From a virus, in the IMG/VR virus record IMGVR_UViG_3300024327_000007, positions 1 to 57,964 of that record: a DNA stretch of 57,964 bases, one strand, 5' to 3'. The notes beneath the pieces are model-generated. The model was not told where the DNA came from and made no database searches. It saw only the letters and a list, made by a program, of their open reading frames with translations. Shown here one piece after another: positions 36,101 through 45,625 of the stretch; the stretch's first letter is position 1, and every line of letters starts with the position of its first letter. A program made the translations under genes and the position numbers.

Positions 36101-39100
36101 TTGTTGGAAGAGCGTAGATTCTTCAATGACGTATTCGGACCAAAAAGACGTTATTGTCTGGGCGTAGGGATCTATGGTAGCAAGTCGGGAGACGATTTAT
36201 TGACCCTTAATACCAACGGGGAGGTGACTAGTGTAAATATCGTTACGATTGCTAACGACACGAAATTTATGGGCAGGAAGCCATACAGAGCTAACGGCTT
36301 CATTCACTTAGATGCCAACTTTAATGTCACTACAGCAAGCATTAAAAGCGGACAGCATGGCTTGAAACGCGGTAGACGGCGTTGGGTTGGTGAAGGTGGT
36401 GCCGATGCATTTCGGGTATATGATTTCATTAATGATATTTTTTTAGACTGGCAAAATGATCATCCAGAATACTTGCATGATGATGGGAACGGAATCAATT
36501 TTGTAAAAACAATTCAATTTATGTTTAGCGAAGGAAACCCCTATACGAAAACTGTTCAACAGATCTTCGACAAGGAGAACAACAAGAGAAATAAGAAAGC
36601 CTTTTGGGGTAGTACCGGTCAGGGCGATACTTATGTAAAGCAAATAAAAGATCATATTAATAATGATGTTGAGAAGGCTATAGGTTCCTATACAAAGAAA
36701 GCTGCTGGAAATATTGAGGAGTCTGCAGAGGGTGATAACGAACCTGAAGTTGAAGAACAAGATGAGACAGAGGAGGGAGAGGTTGCTAATACAACTAGTG
36801 GTGTAGTTTCTGAGACTAGAGAGAAAGAGCGCGAAGAGAACTATAAAATTACTAGTACCAAGCCTGATGACTTTATTAAGTTCTTAAGAGAGAATCAAAA
36901 GAAGCTAGGCATAAATGATGCTGATATAGCTACTTTGTATAGAGATACGAAAGTTTACTCCAACGACACAAAATATCATCTAAAAACTGATATCTATCGT
37001 ACAGACAGATCATACAACTTTGAAATCACAGATGAGAATAATAACTATGAAATAAAGTTCCTACCTAGAGCTGGTGAGACTAGTCAAACTGCCTCTGAAA
37101 GAAAAATACTTGCAGGGTTGAAAAGATACTATGGGCAGGAAATGTTGGTTAGGAGTGCTTCGACAAAAACCAACACAAAAGCAAACGCGTGGATTATCAA
37201 CCCGAACTCCCACAAAGCAGGGGAAAGCCTTGTTAAAACTGTTAAAAAATTACATCAATCCTCAACTTTCAAGGTAGATAAATCTGAGTTAACTTCTAAA
37301 ACAGCTCAAAGAGATGCTATGAAAGTACAACTCTTAGCTAGTAATACAATGCTAAAGAGTTTTACAGAATTAGCATCGGTGATATTAACAGAGCCATATC
37401 TTTATACCGATACAAAAGAAGAATTTATAAAAGAGATGCAATTCATACAGAGTCAACTGTATGGATTCTCTGTACTGCCTGCATATTATAATGTAATAGA
37501 AAAATTATTTACTGGTAAGTGTACTATTGAAACCGGTCAAGCAGCCTTAAGCACAAGGGTAGACAAGTCAAGTGTTGCGCTTGGGGGCGCAGGACTTGTT
37601 CTAACGGCAACAAGAGCTATTGCCGCTGAGACTGCTATCCTCTCTGGGGGATGGAGTCTAGCTGGTCAAGCTGTTATAGAACTTGTTGTTATAGGTTACG
37701 CTTTCTCCACGGGACTGTCTGACGATGCACAGTTACAATTGAATCGAGTTCGTGGTGGAATAATTGACCATACTGAAGCTCTACAAGGCAGGGCGTCTTT
37801 TCAAGAGTATCTAAAATACTTTGTAGATAATAAAAGTTCAATTCTAGGAGACAGCTTTAAGCTTGAGGATGATGGAGTGAAGAATGCTGGGGAGTTTTTA
37901 GAAGGCGTTAGTGATGCTGATCAGGTTGCTTATTCAATATCGCAACATATAAAACCAATTTACGCTGACTTAAGCATATTCAACACCTTCAATAAAGTAG
38001 CAGGTAATTTAGACCCTACTTCAAGAGCAATGAACCTAATTCAAGCGTCATTAAAAGGGAATTCAAACCTCATTGATGATGATGGGATTGTAGATAAAAA
38101 GCTTTCTAATTTTGCATTAGCAGATAGAATAACTATTGCGAATATGAAAGAGTACTTACAATTCTTATATATGTTTCCTGAGCATAGAGATGATGGAGAC
38201 TTGGCTACTAATGAACAGAATGCGCGTCATATAATAGAGGAGCTCTCTCCTTTCACCCATTACAGGTATAACCCCAGCTTAGACAATGATAAATTCGACC
38301 CCAATGCGTATCTTTACGGTGGGGATGTCATGCAGTTCATAGGTGTAGATGGTCTTGCAAGTGCCCCGATAAGAGTCAAGAATGGTAAGTGGACGGATCG
38401 AGATAATATTAAGAAGTATCCGTTCTTATTGACTCATCAACTCACAAAGTCGGATGGTACCCCCGGCCCACGGTCAAATGGCGTTAAGCACTTCTTTGAT
38501 AGTAAGAAGGCAGCATTAAAAAGCCAACAAAGAACCAAGCTTGCCTATTTAAGAAGTCTATTAAAAGCAATACTAGATGAGAACTTACATTTAAATGCAG
38601 ATATTGTAGAGAAAACTGGTGATGCTACTCTCTTGAGAGTGCTTGATGGGGCAACGGTCTTTGAGTTGCTAGAGACAAATTCTTATCCAGACATAGATCT
38701 TCCACAAGATCCGAGGACGCCTTATAATAATTCAAATCTTTCTCCATGCTTTTATTATCATGATCAAAATGATACTAAAGAGATATTGCTTAAGGATAGG
38801 CAAAAGAAAGAAATGGCTGCTGCCAATAAGATAATTGACAGTTCGATACAGTTTCAAAAAGGTTTAAGAGCAGGCATCTTTACAGGATCTGAAGAGAAGT
38901 TGCGAGGAGATAAAGAGAAAAAAGAGATAGTTAATGAGCTTGTTGATAGCACTGAAATACTAAGAACCGTATCGGACTTCTTAATCGGCGATGAAGAAAA
39001 TGTGCAGACACCCGCTTATATAGCTCCAATAGCAATTGCATTGAATAATAATGATAAAGTGCTAGGTGGAAGCACACCAATTGCAGTGACGACAAGTGCG

Positions 39101-42100
39101 CAATCAGTCACGACTGTAGGTGCTCAAAAATATTCTGTAAATAAAGCAGTGGCTCAAATAGATGCCACGAATAAAGGAATTACTGGCGGCAAATTTGACG
39201 AAAAGAAAAAGCAATTCGGCGAAGTTAACAGTATGTTCGGAAGCCAGTTGGGATTCAAGACTTCTGGTAAGATGGATCTTAAAGCGCAAGTTGATAAAGT
39301 AAACCCAAAGATAGGAAGAACACTTGGGCTCGGTACACAACAAAAATATAACAAGCAGGACATACTAGACATCTGTGAGGATAGTAGTGGGAATATAAAT
39401 AAGTTAAGAACTATAAAAGAAGCGTTCCCTACATTCAGATTATACATAGTAGAAGAAGACGCTATCTATACTGATCGACTTACTGCTTTTGATGATTTCT
39501 TTTATTATAATTCAGTAATAAGTTTTAATGTTCATAACTCAAGAGAGCTCGCCTCAAGTGTAGCTACGATCCAAGTTCAGAATATTTCTGGGCTTTTAGA
39601 CGGTACAAAAAAGAACGTGCTTAGAGATGTGGATCTTGGCGAGGATGTAGAAGAAAGAGCACTGGAAGATGAGGGCAACTTCATTGATAGTATCGTATTG
39701 CGACCTGGAGTTACAGTCCAGCTTAGAGCGGGTTATGAAAGCAACAGCAACGAACTAGATATACTGATTTCTGGTAAGATTGCTGATATTAATTATGCTC
39801 AAAACAATACTATATGTAATTTAACGGTACAAAGTTTTGGTGTGGAGCTTGAAGCTTTAAGAAAAGGTGGTGAGGCAGGAACCAACTCTGATGAGCCTGG
39901 CGTATTCTATAGTACTCACCAGCTTCTAGGAAGCATGATGATGAGTGACGAATTAAAGCATTTTGGTAGATCTAAGGTAGGTGCTGTTTTTCAAATAGGC
40001 GAATTTAAAGATTTCTCTTTAGATTTAGATCTTTATAAAAAAGAATCGTCATTTAACTTTTCATTAAGTCGAGGCTTTTTTGATTGGGTGAGAGACAATA
40101 CCTTTGGCATCGGCATTGGTGTCGGCGTACTGACACTGGGCCTCCCTGCATTAAAGATGGCAGGAAGCACAAAGTTAGTAACAACCGTTGGAAGTTATTT
40201 TAAACCCACCGCTGGAGGAAAGTTAGCAACTTTTGGTGCTGTTACTGCAAAAATATTTGCATGGGTTCCAACAAAGCTATCATGGGCAAATCCATTTGGA
40301 GTAAATAAGATTGCTCAGCAACTTATTATTAAACGTGCGCAATTTCTTGCAACAAGTATGACCCCACAAGCGGGGGCGGCAAAAATCTTTATTGCTAATT
40401 TTGATGACGCACTTGAATTTTTGATTCGAGCTCAGGGCAACCTAGGGACCAGTATGTTGCCCCGTGTGGCCAGGACTCAACTCAGAGTGCTGGGCGGAAT
40501 GAGTAGTCTTTTAAATACAGGTAAGTTCGCAGCCAACCAAGCAGCACACGGCAGGATTAACGGTACAGTAGTAACTGTCTTTAAGTATATTGCCAACGTT
40601 CTGAGTGGTGGCAAAGTAAATATTGCGCCTGAGCTGGGTGAGGAGTTCTTAAAAAGCATAGTACTGAAGAATAAGGGATTTGGTGCTCTTGGTTTGAGTG
40701 GTGTGGCGCCATCAAGATTAGGTAAAACCTGGTTAGGAACGAAGATGGGTGGCAACATTATAATAGGAGCGGGTACATCAATAACATTACCATTGGCTAT
40801 TGGCGTTAGTGGTTTTGCTACGGCAGCGCTACTGTCTGGGCTTGACATTATAATAGATAGTGCGAAGTATGCATGGAACGCTATGATGGGTAGCTTCGCT
40901 GCAGACAAGAATAAGCTTAAGAAGAAGAAATTACTATCTCCTCAAGATGATAATATCTTTGCACCACATCCAGCGCAATACATGAGCAACTTAGGAACCA
41001 GCTACAGTTATTTGGAAAGTTTGTGGAGTGGAATTGAACTCTTTAGCAAGGAAGCTTGGCTGTCGGGAAAAGATATAATCAATACCAGCACCTTTGGATT
41101 GATAAATATTTCTAGCAGCAAAAAGTTAGAAACCCTCAAGTTAAATCCATTCAAGCTTATAGACAAAAGAATGGATGTAAAGAAGCATGAGAATCCATTC
41201 GTACTAACTGGTCAAACAATATGGCAAATATTACATGAATGTACATTAAGGCATCCCGGATATATTTATGGCGTGAGGCCTTATGGAAATAGTTTGGAGT
41301 ATAGAGTTTTCTTTGGAGTGCCTAACCAAAGGTATTGGTGTAAGCGAATAACTAATACTGAGATAAGAAAGCTCAATAAAATCTTTATGGCTTTAGACAC
41401 TATGGGGGAGGCAGGCTTGCTGAAGGAAAATGACATAAAGATTATTTTCCCAAGTGCATACGCTCAGTATAAGGAGTCTGTGACCAATAATGAGAACGAG
41501 CAAGTATTACAAAGATTCTTTACACAAAAGGCATACGACTACTACATAAGCAAAACTAAAGATAGATTTGTACCATTCAGGCAATTTCATTTAGTCTCGT
41601 CTAAGAGGAATTTGATTGGCAACAATATAATTGTTTCCTCTCATAATATGATCAATGCAGTTAGCGTAAACTTTATAAATACTTTCACTGAAAGATTGAA
41701 AGGTGAAGAGAAAGGTTCGGCTGATGTTAATAGTGATGTAGATCCATCGCTTTCTAAATACAACCAAACAATGGAAACATTAAAGTTTAGAGCCAACAAT
41801 AATGTAGGGATGAGCCAGCTAAAAGAAAAGACTGTAACTTATCGAAACATAGTTGGTGCTAGCAATGCTATCAGATACGGTTTGGGCGAGTTATTGTATG
41901 GAACTAGAAAGATGTACGAAGGGTCTTTAACTATCCTAGGCGACACCAAGATAAACCCTTGGGATGTGGTAATCTTGCATGATGATATAACCAATATGTA
42001 CGGTCCAGTAGAAGTTTGTTCTGTTACGCACATGTTCTCATTTGAGACAGGCTTTATCACAGATATTGAAACCAACGCACTGGTAACAGCAAATGAAGAG

Positions 42101-43042
42101 TTATCACACCCAGTGATAACTCAAAGCCTCGTATATGAAACAAGAGCTAAAGTATTTGATGAATACAATAGCCTTTATGAGTTGGGTGGCACAGCCGAGG
42201 AAAGAAAAGCTAGCGTTAAGAAAATCGTAGAAGATGAAGTCGAAGAGTTCATAGAGGAAGAGATGACAACTAATGCTGGTTTCTTTAGAAAACATGGTGG
42301 CGCTGGGCTTACCATAGATTTTGGTGGGCTGTCTGATGAAAAAAGAAAAAAGTTAGTCGACCAAATAGTTGAAAAGACAATGGACAGTTATGAAGAGGAT
42401 GGCCCAAGCTTTTTGAGAGATTTTGTTCCTGGAGATGCAGCAGTTCCAAAAGAGCTTACAGATATGGTAGCGGACGTTGGCACTCTAGCAGGGGGGTTAA
42501 GCTTGACTTATCTGGGTGGAGAAGCATTAAGGAACCGATTTGCAACCAATATGGGTGTAAGTATATTTGGTGGAGGCTTATGGAAAATGGGACTATTCTT
42601 CGCTGGAAGTGTAGCGCTTGCTAAAAGCAGCAACCTTTTGAACAGCACAATAAGTACTTCTTACAGTAGCGGTCGACTTGGGAAAAATCTATTTCGGCAA
42701 CATATAATGTCCAGAATGGAAAACGGAAATCTTATCCAATTGTACCCCTTAGTTAGGGATGGAATGCCGCTCGTAACTGGGGGTTTTGAAGAGGTAGATG
42801 AAAGCGAAAAGTGGAACAATATGCTAGGCTACATTTTCAACGCCACTTCAACAGCAGTCAAAGGCTATCTAGATAGGCAGCAAGAGTTAAAAGCTTACGG
42901 TAAGGACGTGATAACAGCTTATGATAAGAATGAGCTAAACTCAATGAAATCAAGCATAGTGGTAAACGCTGCGAAGGTAGCTGACGCCATAGGAATAAAG
43001 AATGCAGATTCACTTCTTGGCTACATGTATTTGGATGATTAA
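33179..43042 (+). CDS. Giant baseplate hub protein with M15-like peptidase domain
   Basis: The 3287-residue product is mosaic. Residues 1-150 resemble a baseplate domain (FPADSIVLLHRLISQVRNNP). About 860-1075 resembles an M15-type D-Ala-D-Ala peptidase: S949-x-H951-x2-G954-x-A956-x-D958 in SNHFTGVAAD, then GFIHLD with His1043. The position three before His1043 is Gly, where the family usually has Asp/Glu. An acidic linker follows (about 1185-1215). Late-control-D/gp27-like blocks lie near 2085-2270 (VLRPGVTVQLRAGYESN) and 2670-2980 (LRHPGYIYGVRPYG; MYEGSLTILGDTKINPWDVV), separated by about 400 residues with two hydrophobic segments. Further hydrophobic stretches lie near 1463-1514 and 3095-3155. 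Likely role: tail hub with cell-wall-degrading activity. The ribosome site is weak. Confidence 0.7.
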   Translation: MRQLNNIPDLLKDDFTSRFIINDIELHVPPTAISVHKEGLEYSWKTLRSKVSTKVLSGNGVFHAQISITFPADSIVLLHRLISQVRNNPFVMVENNFLSQSISDTHKSAKQKNYFTLFGFNISNHPSSPGAFLVELDLRYFNYKPYGNVLNYKKDFVHKTITEKKVSEYVHSVFPPEGSQKVSPVKKSEQEFSINGSNRTNNLAAPHWEKLKIVPQAGVGITSSPKDSNAYKRYCNFLQLKYLKENFGITIGMTASAEGSVNRIVVNERIFNLLQGVGDEPMVGLHELKSVQAGNNHIKTLDDGLIELRRNLTHAILMSGLNTKIVVKEYISLELGGNFLFRYRKTLNKGTVKKNLNEAKKQEKIKGNRAEIHNLFNSLKSEKAKALTDMTPVHSGGISVEVPSAWGRDYTYLRPLEDRSIEKYYPPGNNVVITEKADKKFTITDISRSHSGGPASPVLSVISGEITHNGTTITVVQNTGKDDEKKIVYEGIELIADFTEFFDTYNDDINPAGTILGYFPTSQEVTVTADSQIINDMLLSLTGKGLNEELVKSSKEYNKKIKSINHKFDQGDNYLNSNDAIYMDRIKKAIDEENYHQYMYRAGLENVFQRARLLSYDSNFFEKDVENITGIKTNNDNYDSVPKFEQDITNVSCSLRNIISSIPILGHEYPTHQFLGSIEPVFQFNFIGKSHTDGLPPKIKELESIRAHVAYMAKNFPQIPDAGNIIVESLITKLVGSFKYADMDEKIIDYDKGTQPLYIRDSKPRFIISSTDTFTIEGSPGAVGLNFRFSESKPYDEEELREAVTSDVDEKYLDRYASIIRESDINVNAPSSAGSRGSSALKGEPIKHSYSKAKYVPFHWNTRYFSASKFYGKAKRHLRGRLVKEGAKNALGKSGPTIDENAYKFYLNFMDPLQDLLNEYGKLKEKSYKINVFSTLDAWNPGKSRKTKSNHFTGVAADIRISNMNAMEASALIELLEERRFFNDVFGPKRRYCLGVGIYGSKSGDDLLTLNTNGEVTSVNIVTIANDTKFMGRKPYRANGFIHLDANFNVTTASIKSGQHGLKRGRRRWVGEGGADAFRVYDFINDIFLDWQNDHPEYLHDDGNGINFVKTIQFMFSEGNPYTKTVQQIFDKENNKRNKKAFWGSTGQGDTYVKQIKDHINNDVEKAIGSYTKKAAGNIEESAEGDNEPEVEEQDETEEGEVANTTSGVVSETREKEREENYKITSTKPDDFIKFLRENQKKLGINDADIATLYRDTKVYSNDTKYHLKTDIYRTDRSYNFEITDENNNYEIKFLPRAGETSQTASERKILAGLKRYYGQEMLVRSASTKTNTKANAWIINPNSHKAGESLVKTVKKLHQSSTFKVDKSELTSKTAQRDAMKVQLLASNTMLKSFTELASVILTEPYLYTDTKEEFIKEMQFIQSQLYGFSVLPAYYNVIEKLFTGKCTIETGQAALSTRVDKSSVALGGAGLVLTATRAIAAETAILSGGWSLAGQAVIELVVIGYAFSTGLSDDAQLQLNRVRGGIIDHTEALQGRASFQEYLKYFVDNKSSILGDSFKLEDDGVKNAGEFLEGVSDADQVAYSISQHIKPIYADLSIFNTFNKVAGNLDPTSRAMNLIQASLKGNSNLIDDDGIVDKKLSNFALADRITIANMKEYLQFLYMFPEHRDDGDLATNEQNARHIIEELSPFTHYRYNPSLDNDKFDPNAYLYGGDVMQFIGVDGLASAPIRVKNGKWTDRDNIKKYPFLLTHQLTKSDGTPGPRSNGVKHFFDSKKAALKSQQRTKLAYLRSLLKAILDENLHLNADIVEKTGDATLLRVLDGATVFELLETNSYPDIDLPQDPRTPYNNSNLSPCFYYHDQNDTKEILLKDRQKKEMAAANKIIDSSIQFQKGLRAGIFTGSEEKLRGDKEKKEIVNELVDSTEILRTVSDFLIGDEENVQTPAYIAPIAIALNNNDKVLGGSTPIAVTTSAQSVTTVGAQKYSVNKAVAQIDATNKGITGGKFDEKKKQFGEVNSMFGSQLGFKTSGKMDLKAQVDKVNPKIGRTLGLGTQQKYNKQDILDICEDSSGNINKLRTIKEAFPTFRLYIVEEDAIYTDRLTAFDDFFYYNSVISFNVHNSRELASSVATIQVQNISGLLDGTKKNVLRDVDLGEDVEERALEDEGNFIDSIVLRPGVTVQLRAGYESNSNELDILISGKIADINYAQNNTICNLTVQSFGVELEALRKGGEAGTNSDEPGVFYSTHQLLGSMMMSDELKHFGRSKVGAVFQIGEFKDFSLDLDLYKKESSFNFSLSRGFFDWVRDNTFGIGIGVGVLTLGLPALKMAGSTKLVTTVGSYFKPTAGGKLATFGAVTAKIFAWVPTKLSWANPFGVNKIAQQLIIKRAQFLATSMTPQAGAAKIFIANFDDALEFLIRAQGNLGTSMLPRVARTQLRVLGGMSSLLNTGKFAANQAAHGRINGTVVTVFKYIANVLSGGKVNIAPELGEEFLKSIVLKNKGFGALGLSGVAPSRLGKTWLGTKMGGNIIIGAGTSITLPLAIGVSGFATAALLSGLDIIIDSAKYAWNAMMGSFAADKNKLKKKKLLSPQDDNIFAPHPAQYMSNLGTSYSYLESLWSGIELFSKEAWLSGKDIINTSTFGLINISSSKKLETLKLNPFKLIDKRMDVKKHENPFVLTGQTIWQILHECTLRHPGYIYGVRPYGNSLEYRVFFGVPNQRYWCKRITNTEIRKLNKIFMALDTMGEAGLLKENDIKIIFPSAYAQYKESVTNNENEQVLQRFFTQKAYDYYISKTKDRFVPFRQFHLVSSKRNLIGNNIIVSSHNMINAVSVNFINTFTERLKGEEKGSADVNSDVDPSLSKYNQTMETLKFRANNNVGMSQLKEKTVTYRNIVGASNAIRYGLGELLYGTRKMYEGSLTILGDTKINPWDVVILHDDITNMYGPVEVCSVTHMFSFETGFITDIETNALVTANEELSHPVITQSLVYETRAKVFDEYNSLYELGGTAEERKASVKKIVEDEVEEFIEEEMTTNAGFFRKHGGAGLTIDFGGLSDEKRKKLVDQIVEKTMDSYEEDGPSFLRDFVPGDAAVPKELTDMVADVGTLAGGLSLTYLGGEALRNRFATNMGVSIFGGGLWKMGLFFAGSVALAKSSNLLNSTISTSYSSGRLGKNLFRQHIMSRMENGNLIQLYPLVRDGMPLVTGGFEEVDESEKWNNMLGYIFNATSTAVKGYLDRQQELKAYGKDVITAYDKNELNSMKSSIVVNAAKVADAIGIKNADSLLGYMYLDD

Positions 43043-43044
43043 TT

Positions 43045-43569
43045 ATGTCTAGACGTTCAGTAATATCTTCAGAAAGAATTAATACCGTATTCGAATCGGT
43101 ACAAAACTCAAGCGGTGGTTTGGTTTTGAATTGTGTGATTATTGATATATGTGGAGCGCACAAACCAACGACGCCGCATATATCAATAAAGCTGGATGAC
43201 GAGTTAACTCCAAGCCAGGGATTCTACACAAGCGGAATATATTTCATCTTATTTGATCTGACTAATAAAGAAGTCAGAAGCGTTCCCTGGAAAGGCTCTT
43301 ATGACGAGTTGAGAACTATTTACGGCACTGATGAAAACATTGTTGGTAGAGGTGTAAACTTACACTGTACTTCAGTTAGTGAAGCTGCCATCCAGGCAGG
43401 TATCATTAAGTGGGAGCGAGAAGATTATACGCTTTTTCAAAATGAATCTTGTGAGGGATATATTTCTCTTGCGGGAAGCGCTAGTATAACGGTAAACGAT
43501 TATGAATCTCAAATGAAATCCTTTTCAAAACCATCAGTTGGAAAAGGAAGAAGGTGGAACCGAGTATGA
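43045..43569 (+). CDS. Small baseplate-region protein, unknown
   Basis: A 174-residue protein starting two bases after the hub gene. It has alternating hydrophobic strands in the first half (LVLNCVIIDICG; GIYFILFDLTNKE) and a Lys/Arg-rich C-terminus. No motif or signal peptide is seen and I recognise no family. Its stop overlaps the next ATG (ATGA), so the pair is probably translated in a coupled way. Position between the hub and the wedge genes suggests a baseplate spike, hub accessory or assembly protein. Confidence 0.5.
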   Translation: MSRRSVISSERINTVFESVQNSSGGLVLNCVIIDICGAHKPTTPHISIKLDDELTPSQGFYTSGIYFILFDLTNKEVRSVPWKGSYDELRTIYGTDENIVGRGVNLHCTSVSEAAIQAGIIKWEREDYTLFQNESCEGYISLAGSASITVNDYESQMKSFSKPSVGKGRRWNRV

Positions 43570-43913
43570 GTTGTAAAATAATTAAAGCCCAATTCAACGA
43601 CTCTTGTATATCCGGTTTACACCTCTCATTAGAGAGTACAGCGATTTTTGCAAATCGGAATAAATTAGTTTGTGTGGAGGTCGGTAGGGAGGGCATCAAC
43701 GTCCAGCCTGGTCCTGGTGGCGTGCTATACCTAAATACAACAGACATAAAAGGTCCGCTGCATAAACAAAGTAGTATTCCTATGGATTGGTTACCAAACG
43801 TACCATTTTTAAATCAAACTTCTAGGAAGCGATTCGACCTACCTGTGATAACAAGTGCCGTAAGGGTTGGCATTTGTGCAGCAGCATTCAGCAGTGTATT
43901 AGCGTTACGTTAG
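43566..43913 (+). CDS. Small baseplate-region protein, unknown (115 aa)
   Basis: The ATG at 43566 overlaps the previous TGA (ATGA) and has AAGGTGG eight bases upstream. An in-frame GTG at 43554 falls inside that ribosome site, so the ATG is preferred, giving 115 residues. The sequence has a small beta-rich body with three cysteines in the first 40 residues and a hydrophobic C-terminal helix (VRVGICAAAFSSVLALR). That end could be amphipathic or membrane-seeking. No family is recognised; the neighbourhood suggests baseplate or tail-tip. Confidence 0.5.
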   Translation: MSCKIIKAQFNDSCISGLHLSLESTAIFANRNKLVCVEVGREGINVQPGPGGVLYLNTTDIKGPLHKQSSIPMDWLPNVPFLNQTSRKRFDLPVITSAVRVGICAAAFSSVLALR

Positions 43914-43923
43914 GAGTCTAATC

Positions 43924-44388
43924 ATGTTAAAAGAATCTTTTGATATGTTCTTTACGGAGGACGGAGAGATATTGTTCGATGAAAATCGAATGGATATTGA
44001 ACGTGCATACGAAACTGAACTAGAAGTACTAAATCAAACTATCCTGAAAAGGCTTCAATCCTCTGATGAGGATTGGCAAATCGGAAGCGCAATCTCTACA
44101 AACTTAAACTATCTGATGGGTAGTCCAAGAACGCCCGAAGTCCAAACAGAAGCTGAAGATATGGTCTTCAACGCGTTAACTAGCGATGGACTTGTTGATC
44201 CTGATTTGATTAGAGTTCAAGTTGAAGGATTTGACAGTAACATACTTATGGTTTCGGTAAGCGTATTCAATCGTCCAGGACTTGGAAACAACGTTTTGAA
44301 TGTATACAATCTTGGATTTTCATACGACCTTAGAGATAATAGATGTATCCCTAGGTTTATTGACGGAATGGGAGTGAACAATGGCTAG
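43924..44388 (+). CDS. gp25-like baseplate wedge protein
   Basis: This 154-residue protein has the layout of the T4 gp25/GPW family: a short N-terminus, a helix with ILKRLQSSDEDWQIGSAIS (about residues 41-59), then NYLMGSPRTPEVQTEAEDMV, a loop, and C-terminal beta strands (NILMVSVSVFNRP). These proteins nucleate the sheath at the baseplate and pair with the J-like wedge protein. The next gene, which overlaps its last eight bases, is exactly such a partner. TAGGAG precedes the start. Its size is normal for the family. Confidence 0.65.
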   Translation: MLKESFDMFFTEDGEILFDENRMDIERAYETELEVLNQTILKRLQSSDEDWQIGSAISTNLNYLMGSPRTPEVQTEAEDMVFNALTSDGLVDPDLIRVQVEGFDSNILMVSVSVFNRPGLGNNVLNVYNLGFSYDLRDNRCIPRFIDGMGVNNG

Positions 44389-45625
44389 GCCTACTTTTAC
44401 AATAGATGAATCTAATATCAAAAATCGTTTAATCGATAATATCAAAAATCGTTTTGGGAACGTAAGTGAGAATAGAGATTCTACTGTTATGGCCTTTTCC
44501 GAAAGCATAGCAGATGAGTTGACTGCGGTTCGAAGAGAAACTAATTTAAAGTTTCAGCAACTGCAAATGAGTAACGCTTCCGCAGAGATTTTAGATGATA
44601 TCGCCATGAACACTTATGGCCTCTCAAGGAGGCCCGCATCGAAAAGCTCTACAAAGAGCGGCGAGTCAAATCTTTATTTCTATATTGAAGAAGGTACTTT
44701 TGGAGATATAAACGCAGGTGCAGATATTACTATCCCTGCGGGAACTCAAGTTTTTGTAAAATCAAGCTCGTATGGTGAGAACATAACTTACGAATTAACA
44801 GAAGATTACTTACTTGATAGTGACTTAAATCGTGCGTACTGTAGTGCAGTTAGTACTGACACTGGATATGATCAGAATGTAGAAAAAGCTAGTTTAAATT
44901 TTCATAATTTTACTAACTATGAATCCAGCGGTAAGAACCTGCTGAAAGTTACGAATAGATTTCCCATAATCAACGGAAGCGATATAGAGTCCGATCAAAT
45001 GTTTCGGTCCAGGGTAAGCAACTACCTGACGGCCAGAAGCAATCTGAATGAAGATTGGATTGTATTAAGATCAATCATGGTTCCTGGAATCGTTGACATA
45101 AAGATGATACCAAACTATTTTGGTATTGGAACACTAGGGCTGGTAGTTTATGGTGCTGGAAAGCAAAATACAGAATCCATAATAAACATGGTTAAAAGTC
45201 GTGTCATGGAAGTTGCAAGCCCAGGACTATCCATCGAAGTGGTTCAGGGAGTTACTGTTTACTTGGATTTTGATATTAGAGTTTATATCAAACAAGGGCT
45301 GAACGTAGAAGAGAAGGCGGGGATAACATCAAGTGTAAAGCAGTTCGTATATGGGGAGATAGAGCGTGGCGAAAGAGTTGGGTCAATAGACTTCAGGAAC
45401 ATAAGCAACTACATAAAAAGTATTATAAGCAGTGATATTATTTTAGGTTTCGGGACATCTTCTAACGGATCTATCTTTGAAAAAGTTTATGAAAGAAAAT
45501 CTGACAGGTACAATTCCCTTCCAGAGTACCGTGAAGAGATTGTAAGCAATACCTTAAACATCGAAGAGGATGAAAAGTTTGGCTTCGGTGTTGTGAATAT
45601 AGTGCTAGAAGAGGGGGATCTATGA
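44381..45625 (+). CDS. Baseplate J-like wedge protein
   Basis: A 414-residue protein resembling the baseplate J/T4 gp6 family. The N-terminal helix is followed by ILDDIAMNTYGLSRRPAS (about 70-87), a beta region with ITIPAGTQVFVKSS (about 120-133), NGSDIESDQMFRSRVSNYLT (about 200-219) and VPGIVDIKMIPNYFGIGTLGL, ending with a conserved VYLDFDIRVYIKQG strand pair. J-like proteins form the wedge dimers of the contractile baseplate. The ATG lies inside the end of the gp25-like gene with GGGAG upstream. Codons 11-24 carry a small in-frame duplication (NIKNR twice). The stop overlaps the next ATG. Confidence 0.8.
   Translation: MARPTFTIDESNIKNRLIDNIKNRFGNVSENRDSTVMAFSESIADELTAVRRETNLKFQQLQMSNASAEILDDIAMNTYGLSRRPASKSSTKSGESNLYFYIEEGTFGDINAGADITIPAGTQVFVKSSSYGENITYELTEDYLLDSDLNRAYCSAVSTDTGYDQNVEKASLNFHNFTNYESSGKNLLKVTNRFPIINGSDIESDQMFRSRVSNYLTARSNLNEDWIVLRSIMVPGIVDIKMIPNYFGIGTLGLVVYGAGKQNTESIINMVKSRVMEVASPGLSIEVVQGVTVYLDFDIRVYIKQGLNVEEKAGITSSVKQFVYGEIERGERVGSIDFRNISNYIKSIISSDIILGFGTSSNGSIFEKVYERKSDRYNSLPEYREEIVSNTLNIEEDEKFGFGVVNIVLEEGDL
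44413..44454 (+). repeat. 18-bp direct repeat in J-like gene
   Basis: The 18 bases starting taatatcaaaaatcg occur perfectly at 44413-44430 and 44437-44454, a 24-base period that keeps the frame and doubles the peptide Asn-Ile-Lys-Asn-Arg. It looks like a recent in-frame slippage duplication. Confidence 0.9.

Noticed and set aside
43554-43565. GTG start giving a 119-residue protein
   Set aside because: The GTG lies inside the AAGGTGG ribosome site; the ATG at 43566 with ATGA overlap fits better.
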